A program made the translations under genes and the position numbers. From Marinisporobacter sp. (GTDB lineage: Bacteria; Bacillota; Clostridia; Peptostreptococcales; Thermotaleaceae): 64,000 nt of DNA. Each line of letters opens with the position of its first letter. Within the stretch, counting starts at the first letter, position 1. Below the pieces are notes generated by a model, which made no database searches, was not told where the DNA came from, and worked only from the letters and a program-made list of their open reading frames with translations. This document shows, piece by piece, positions 62,593 through 64,000 of the stretch. The stretch spans positions 1 to 64,000 of the forward strand of contig JAOARV010000065.1 of NCBI GenBank assembly GCA_025210395.1, read 5' to 3'.

Positions 62593-64000
62593 TTGAGATG
62601 TGCTGTATATGTGAGGGTTTCTACAGATATGGAAACGCAAAAAAGTAGTATTGCACATCAGAAAAGTTATTTTGAAAAATACATTGAGAATAGGCAGTGG
62701 GAGCTTTATAAAATTTATCAGGATATTGAAAGTGGAAGAAGTATAAAGAATAGAGATGGATTACAAGAATTGATGGAGGATGGTAGAAAAAATAAATTTG
62801 ATATGGTTCTTACAAAGAGTATCTCACGTTTTGCTAGAAATACATTAGAAGGGTTAATCCTTATTCGAGAGCTAAAGTCTAAGAAAATAAGATTTGTCAC
62901 AATAGAGGATGGATTTGATTCAGAAGAATATGATGAATTCATGTTTACTTTACTATTATCTATTGCCCAAAAGGAATCGGAAAAAATGAGTGAGCGGATT
63001 AAGTTTGGAAAATTATGTAGAGCTAAAAAGGGCTATTATAATGGTAGTAATGTTCCTTATGGATATAAAAAAATTGATAAAGATCATATTGTTCCTGCGA
63101 AGGATATTACGCCATATGTGATTCGAAAAATATTTTCCATGTATTTAGATGGAAATGGATTATACAAAATAGCAAAGGCGTTAAATAATAAAGGTTATCC
63201 AACGCCTAGTCAAGTAGCAGGAAAGAGAAATAGTACTTCTATTTGGTATCAAAGCAGCATCCGAAAAATGCTCTCTAATAGGTTTTATGTGGGCGATTTG
63301 GTCCAAAATAAAAATAATCAGGAAAGAATTATTGTAAAAAACACCCATGAGCCTATTATAGATTTAGTCACATTTGAAGAAGTTCAAAAAAGGCTCGAAG
63401 AAAAAAGAAAAAAGATTTTAAAAAATATTCACCTTTTTTCTGGAGTTTTAGTATGTGGAGAATGTGGTAGCGCTATGCATTATAAAAAAGATAAGGAAGC
63501 ATATATTTGTGGCAAATTAAATAAAATGGGAAAGAAATATTGCCGAGGCGCATATATTAAAGAGGATGTATTAAGACGAACGATATGCAGTCAATTGAAA
63601 CAGATCATTTGTGAAAATATATGCAAAGATAGGTTGATTAAAGAAATAAAAAGGGAAGTACAGATCAAGGATGAAGAAGGGCAAGTGGAAAAAATTAAAA
63701 AGCATCTAGAACAACTGGAACACAAAAAAGATAGAGTTCTAGATTTGTTGATGGATAAAATAATTGATGAAAAAATATATTTAAAAAAAATAAAAAAAAT
63801 AGAAGGAGAAAGGAGAGTCTATGAAGAATATATGGTAAATATAGTTAAAAAATTCACAAAAAGGGAATGCTGGATAGAGGAGATTGTGAATGAAATATTT
63901 ATTCTTGATAATATAGATGCTGTATGCTTAAATAAACTAGTACAAAAGATTAAAGTGTTTAATAACAAGGAAGTGTTAATAAAATATACATTTCAAATGG
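62593..64000 (+). CDS. large serine recombinase, 3' end outside the window
   Basis: At least 469 residues, open to the window edge. The N-terminal resolvase domain has the catalytic Ser10 in AVYVRVSTD and conserved Arg residues in LTKSISRFARNTLE. A recombinase domain (about 165-280, VPYGYKKI ... IRKIFSMYLDGNGLYKIAKALNNKGYPTPS) and a zinc ribbon (CGECGSAMHYKKDKEAYICG...YCRG) follow, then a coiled coil (about 365-410). The TTG at 62593 is preceded by AGGAGGGC. It presumably excises the element from yabG. Confidence 0.93.
   Translation, partial: MRCAVYVRVSTDMETQKSSIAHQKSYFEKYIENRQWELYKIYQDIESGRSIKNRDGLQELMEDGRKNKFDMVLTKSISRFARNTLEGLILIRELKSKKIRFVTIEDGFDSEEYDEFMFTLLLSIAQKESEKMSERIKFGKLCRAKKGYYNGSNVPYGYKKIDKDHIVPAKDITPYVIRKIFSMYLDGNGLYKIAKALNNKGYPTPSQVAGKRNSTSIWYQSSIRKMLSNRFYVGDLVQNKNNQERIIVKNTHEPIIDLVTFEEVQKRLEEKRKKILKNIHLFSGVLVCGECGSAMHYKKDKEAYICGKLNKMGKKYCRGAYIKEDVLRRTICSQLKQIICENICKDRLIKEIKREVQIKDEEGQVEKIKKHLEQLEHKKDRVLDLLMDKIIDEKIYLKKIKKIEGERRVYEEYMVNIVKKFTKRECWIEEIVNEIFILDNIDAVCLNKLVQKIKVFNNKEVLIKYTFQM

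Overview
The window is about 64 kb of AT-rich chromosomal DNA from a spore-forming, anaerobic, amino-acid- or peptide-using Firmicute of the class Clostridia. The sequence signs are strong GGAGG ribosome binding sites, frequent TTG/GTG starts, Spo0E-like, YhcN/YlaJ-like and YabG sporulation proteins, sigma-K-like promoters, several peptidases, and threonine-to-glycine catabolism. I see no rRNA, tRNA or CRISPR array. The genus is not determinable from this alone; an Alkaliphilus/Crassaminicella-like relative is a guess.

Layout. 1-6.4 kb: a decayed histidine kinase, an M20 amidohydrolase, an iron block (DUF2325 protein, FeoA, FeoB, FeoB-associated Cys-rich peptide) behind consensus promoters with Fur-like operators, then a membrane dipeptidase. 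6.6-20.6 kb: an 1884-residue Ser/Thr-kinase/ATPase/histidine-kinase fusion, an AspT/YidE-type transporter behind a cobalamin riboswitch, a YibE/F protein, an AbgT transporter, a PepT-like peptidase, a membrane pseudokinase-like protein and a Spo0E-like peptide. 20.9-28.5 kb: a complete Gram-positive Tad/Flp pilus operon on the minus strand, headed by a DUF192 gene and a class I cyclic-di-GMP riboswitch with terminator. 28.7-39.4 kb: RNase HI, a two-component system plus HtrA protease, small spore-type proteins, a chemoreceptor with a soluble partner, a CPBP protease. 39.5-42.7 kb: a copper island (CopA, CopZ, CsoR) in which CopA reads through an in-frame UGA at a metal-binding cysteine position. 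42.7-46.6 kb: the riboflavin operon ribD-ribE-ribBA-ribH under an FMN riboswitch. 47-49.2 kb: kbl-tdh (threonine to glycine). 49.3-53.4 kb: two acyl/aminoacyl-transferase-like genes and an alanine/glycine symporter under a tandem glycine riboswitch. 53.5-56.6 kb: an XpaC-like/TelA/unknown/TerD-like stress cluster. 56.7-61.6 kb: a TetR regulator with an RND efflux pair. 61.7-64 kb: the sporulation protease gene yabG, broken near its 3' end where a mobile element with a large serine recombinase begins; the recombinase runs off the window.

The strongest candidates for something undescribed are: (1) a skin-like element interrupting yabG; (2) a selenocysteine-type UGA with a bSECIS-like hairpin in the second HMA domain of CopA; (3) an AspT/YidE-family transporter controlled by a B12 riboswitch; (4) a c-di-GMP-I riboswitch on a Tad pilus operon; (5) two outward-facing copies of a structured dispersed repeat whose hairpin stem differs in sequence but is preserved in pairing. 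All family assignments come from reading motifs; no searches were run.
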